Origin: Micromonospora chokoriensis
Lineage (GTDB): Bacteria > Actinomycetota > Actinomycetes > Mycobacteriales > Micromonosporaceae
Length of the DNA: 64,000 bases
Reading direction: 5' to 3'
Assembly: GCF_000718555.1 (NCBI RefSeq)
Contig: NZ_JOAN01000013.1
Location: forward strand, 121,902 to 185,901
Shown: piece by piece, positions 61,694 to 64,000 of the stretch
Position numbering within the stretch: position 1 is the first letter of the stretch
Layout of the letters: each line of letters begins with the position of its first letter
Notes under the pieces: model-generated
Databases searched by the model: none
Seen by the model: only the letters and a program-made list of their open reading frames with translations
Told to the model about the DNA's origin: nothing
Translations under genes and position numbers: made by a program

Positions 61694-61727
61694 CCAGGGC
61701 ACACCGTCGTACGGCGGTGTGCCCTGG
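61694..61727 (+). terminator. Terminator of the groES-groEL operon
   Basis: A 13-bp stem (CCAGGGCACACCG with CGGTGTGCCCTGG) around 8 nt, followed by CTCGTTCTTG, 20 bp past the groEL stop. Confidence 0.8.
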
Positions 61728-61809
61728 CTCGTTCTTGTGGGCTTGTTGGGTTATTACCGAACGCTGACGTCGTTGGCGACCGGGCGAGATGATCGCGCAC
61801 ACTGGGCCG

Positions 61810-63462
61810 ATGAGCACCACGTCACGGCGGTACGCCGCGTTGGCCGGAATCACCGCCGCTGCCGTCGCGATCGGGATCGCCGAACCGGTCGCGGTGTTGA
61901 CCGGGCCCCGGTCTGCGCCCCTGGTCGCGGTCGGCGGGGTCATCGTCGACGCCGTCCCCGAGTCGGGGAAGCAACTCGCCATCGACCTCTTCGGCACTGC
62001 CGACAAGATCGCGCTGCTGGTCGGCACGGCCGTGTTGCTGGCAGGCTTCGCCGCGCTCTTCGGCGTACTGGCGGTTCGCCGGCTGGCCCTCGGCCTGGCC
62101 GGCATCGCCGCGTTCGGTGCCGTCGGCGTGGCCGCCGCGTTGACCCGTTCCGGCGCGGACCTCGCCGACGCGCTGCCATCCCTGGTGGGCGCCGGTGTTG
62201 GCGCCCTGGTGCTCTGGCTGTTCATCGCCGGCCCCTTCGAGCTGGACCCGTGGCCCTGGTCGTCACCCACGCCGCCGGTGTCGCCTGGCGTGCCGGTGAC
62301 TCCGGCCGGGCCGGTGCCGGTTACTCCCGCCGCGCCGGTGACTCCCGCCGCGCCGACGGCGGCGGTCGAGCCGGACGAGCCTGCGGCAATCGACCCGGAG
62401 TCGCGGCGGCGGTTCCTCACCGGGAGCGGAGTGCTGCTCGGCACGGCCGTGGTGGCCGGCCTCGGCGGGCGCTGGCTGGCCGGTCGGCGCGGCGTGTCGG
62501 CCGCCCGGGAGGCGATCCGCCTGCCCGCGCCGATTTCCCCCGCACCGGCCGTGCCGGCGGGCGCCGACCTCTCGATGGCCCAACTCGCGCCGTACGTCAC
62601 CTCGAACTTCGGGTTCTACCGGATCGACACCGCGCTGGTAGTGCCTCAGGTCGACCCGGACACCTGGCGGCTGCGGATCCACGGCCGGGTCGGCAAGGAA
62701 CGCACCTACAGCTACGCGGAGCTGCTGGCCCGGCCCTTGGTCGAGCGGTACGTCACGCTGGCCTGCGTCTCCAACGAGGTGGGTGGGGACCTGATCGGCA
62801 ACGCCCGCTGGCTCGGCGTACCCCTGCGGGAGCTGCTGGACGAAGTCGAGCCGGACGACGACGCCGACCAGGTCGTCGGCCGGTCGGTCGACGGCTGGAC
62901 CTGCGGCACCCCCACCGCCGCGCTGCGCGACGGACGGGACGCGCTGCTGGCGGTCGGCATGAACGGCGAGCCGCTGCCGGTCGAGCACGGCTTCCCGGTC
63001 CGGATGGTGGTGCCGGGCCTCTACGGCTACGTGTCGGCCTGCAAGTGGGTGACCGAGCTGGAGCTGACCCGGTTCGCTGACTTCGACGCGTACTGGGTGC
63101 CGCGCGGCTGGTCCGCCCAGGGGCCCATCAAGACCCAGTCGCGGATCGACGCGCCCCGAGGGCGCAACCGCCTGACCGTCGGGCCGGTCACCGTCGCTGG
63201 CGTGGCCTGGGCGCAGCACCGGGGCATCCGCCGAGTCGAGGTACGCGTCGACGACGGCGAGTGGCAGCAGGCCGCGCTGGCCCCCACCGTGTCGGTGGAC
63301 ACCTGGGTGCAGTGGTCCTGGCGCTGGGAGGCCACGCCAGGCGAGCACCGGCTCCAGGTCCGAGCGACAGACGCGACAGGCGAAACCCAGACCGAGCGTA
63401 CGCAGGACGTCGCCCCGGATGGCGCCACCGGCTGGCACACGGTCACCGTCACTGTCCGCTGA
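61810..63462 (+). CDS. Membrane-anchored sulfite-oxidase-fold molybdopterin oxidoreductase
   Basis: A 550-residue protein. The first 150 residues hold about four to five membrane segments (YAALAGITAAAVAIGIAEPVAVL onwards), and a Pro-rich linker follows. An RRRFLTGSGVLLGTAVVAGLGG stretch near residue 200 resembles a twin-arginine signal or a fifth anchor. The C-terminal part is the Mo domain, with the Mo-ligand cysteine in VTLACVSNEVGGDLIGNARWLG, and the dimerisation domain with IDAPRGRNRLTVGPVTVAGVAW. The catalytic part should face outside. Substrate unknown; sulfite or a sulfoxide are guesses from the fold. ATG at 61810; ATG 61789 is an alternative. Confidence 0.88.
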   Translation: MSTTSRRYAALAGITAAAVAIGIAEPVAVLTGPRSAPLVAVGGVIVDAVPESGKQLAIDLFGTADKIALLVGTAVLLAGFAALFGVLAVRRLALGLAGIAAFGAVGVAAALTRSGADLADALPSLVGAGVGALVLWLFIAGPFELDPWPWSSPTPPVSPGVPVTPAGPVPVTPAAPVTPAAPTAAVEPDEPAAIDPESRRRFLTGSGVLLGTAVVAGLGGRWLAGRRGVSAAREAIRLPAPISPAPAVPAGADLSMAQLAPYVTSNFGFYRIDTALVVPQVDPDTWRLRIHGRVGKERTYSYAELLARPLVERYVTLACVSNEVGGDLIGNARWLGVPLRELLDEVEPDDDADQVVGRSVDGWTCGTPTAALRDGRDALLAVGMNGEPLPVEHGFPVRMVVPGLYGYVSACKWVTELELTRFADFDAYWVPRGWSAQGPIKTQSRIDAPRGRNRLTVGPVTVAGVAWAQHRGIRRVEVRVDDGEWQQAALAPTVSVDTWVQWSWRWEATPGEHRLQVRATDATGETQTERTQDVAPDGATGWHTVTVTVR

Positions 63463-63465
63463 TCC

Positions 63466-63680
63466 ACAGCACAGCGACCTGTCTTGCAGGTCGGCGGCCC
63501 TGTCCTGCGGGTGCCGCGACCTGCCCTGCGGGTCGGCGGCCCTGGCCTGCGGCTCGGCGGCGCTTGTCCGCGACCTGGCCTGCGGGTCGGCGGCGCTTGT
63601 CCGCGACCTGGCCTGCGGGTCGGCGGCGCTTGTCCGCGACCTGGCCTGCGGGTCGGCGGCGCTTGTCCGCGACCTGGCCT
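63466..63680. repeat. Tandem array of a 33-bp repeat
   Basis: The unit CGCTTGTCCGCGACCTGG plus 15 more bases starts at 63561, 63594 and 63627, with a partial fourth copy at 63660-63680; more degenerate copies extend back to about 63466. There are no unique spacers. No start codon and ribosome site support a gene. It fills most of the 63463-63876 gap between the molybdoenzyme and the edge gene. Confidence 0.8.
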
Positions 63681-63688
63681 TCTGGTGG

Positions 63689-63712
63689 AACGGAAAGTGT
63701 CCAAGATCTGCG
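63689..63712. repeat. Palindrome family A, half copy
   Basis: AACGGAAAGTGTCCAAGATC, continuing TGCG, matches the right arm of the element at 25301-25324 with two small differences. No left arm is present; the 33-bp array runs up to it. It appears to be a truncated or solo copy. Confidence 0.6.
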
Positions 63713-63794
63713 GCGGTCGCTGGTGGGGGTGACGTTTCTCCGCGTCCGTTGGGTGGCGGTCAGGGCTGGGTGGTGTGTTTTGGTGGTGGGAAGG

Positions 63795-63832
63795 CCGCTG
63801 GCCGGCACCCGGGTTAGGGTGCCGGCCAGCGG
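63795..63832 (-). terminator. Terminator of the gene at the right edge
   Basis: A perfect 16-bp stem (CCGCTGGCCGGCACCC with its complement) and a 6-nt loop lie 45 bp past the stop of the minus-strand gene at 63877. Confidence 0.75.
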
Positions 63833-63876
63833 TTGGTGTCCTGCGGTGGTGCTGTGCGGTGGTGCTGTCGTGCGGG

Positions 63877-64000
63877 TCAGCTGTTCCAGTACTGGCCGAC
63901 CAGGTCGGCGGCCTGCTGCTCCCACTGGGCGTAGGCGTCCGGGTAGGCCGAGACCTGCACGGTCTGGGCGGCCTGGGTCAGCGGCATGTCCTGCCAGCCG
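63877..64000 (-). CDS. 3' end of an unidentified gene (partial)
   Basis: Only the last 40 residues are inside the window: GWQDMPLTQAAQTVQVSA, then YPDAYAQWEQQAADLVGQ and YWNS before the stop. The pattern (MPLTQAAQTVQ.SA.PDAYA.WE) recalls the end of secreted actinobacterial peptidoglycan-binding or NlpC/M23-type hydrolases, but this is from memory and weak. Codon use is typical of a real gene, and a terminator follows. Confidence 0.6.
   Translation of the reverse strand, partial: GWQDMPLTQAAQTVQVSAYPDAYAQWEQQAADLVGQYWNS

Noticed and set aside
63466..63680. CRISPR array
   Set aside because: The repeats follow each other directly with no unique spacers, and no cas genes are present.

Overview
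The window is very GC-rich, actinobacterial DNA, most likely from Micromonospora or a close relative in the Micromonosporaceae. This is inferred from the strong GC bias at third codon positions, the conservon (cvnABCD) cluster, the XRE/DUF5753 regulator paired with DUF397 proteins, a GlnR-type box in front of nitrate assimilation genes, two CIRCE sites before groES, a His-rich GroEL tail, and frequent 4-bp ATGA/GTGA gene overlaps. Genes are dense on both strands. No rRNA, tRNA, CRISPR array, prophage or intact insertion sequence was seen.

Layout. 1-3210: thiamine genes thiE-thiD-thiC, with thiE open at the left edge and carrying palindromic repeats at both ends. 3369-6095: a membrane protein with a very long low-complexity tail. 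6172-10471: an ABC importer whose ATPase lies with an LLM oxidoreductase and a cupin, divergent from its binding protein and permease. 10676-11854: a branched-chain amino-acid type binding lipoprotein. 12301-16886: the conservon, with a NIT-domain kinase, roadblock protein, DUF742 protein and GTPase. 16931-24450: a translationally coupled nitrate assimilation operon (nitrate reductase, FAD/[2Fe-2S] reductase, nirB, nirD, and a HemD-like/winged-helix regulator resembling NnaR) with a double GlnR-type box at its promoter. The narK transporter lies nearby at 28439. 24604-26838: an accessory island of two small conserved proteins, an XRE/DUF5753 regulator, two DUF397 genes and the remnant of a second regulator. 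26956-28281: a methyltransferase and a MazEF-type toxin-antitoxin pair.

30031-32459 holds rplM-rpsI and glmM. 32478-36764 holds a MacB/FtsX-like ABC exporter divergent from a PadR regulator. 36730-43022 holds an aminotransferase, an MmpS-like protein, glmS, and a DUF1023 hydrolase paired with a WXG100-like protein. 43211-51775 is a housekeeping stretch: nnr, alr, an alpha/beta hydrolase, tsaE, ung, an XRE regulator, tsaB-rimI-tsaD (the t6A tRNA-modification and acetylation genes). 51808-57505 holds DUF4142 and DUF1707 proteins, a ROK regulator and a xylose/ribose-type ABC importer. 57684-63462 holds a YbaK deacylase, a THUMP-like methyltransferase, groES-groEL under HrcA/CIRCE control, and a sulfite-oxidase-fold molybdoenzyme. 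The 3' end of another gene lies at the right edge.

The least expected signals are not genes. (1) A 26-nt loop with covarying perfect arms occurs twice, once inside the thiE reading frame. (2) A second palindrome family built on AGATCTTGGA occurs at 1-50, 25264-25320 and, as a half copy, at 63689-63712. (3) A perfect 23-bp inverted repeat with a 2-nt spacer lies at 49063-49110. (4) A 57-bp patch of 32% GC with a TTA codon lies inside the conserved siroheme part of nirB. (5) Several genes appear to start without a leader (glmS, alr, tsaB, the antitoxin), and two genes have tiny upstream ORFs whose stop overlaps the main start.
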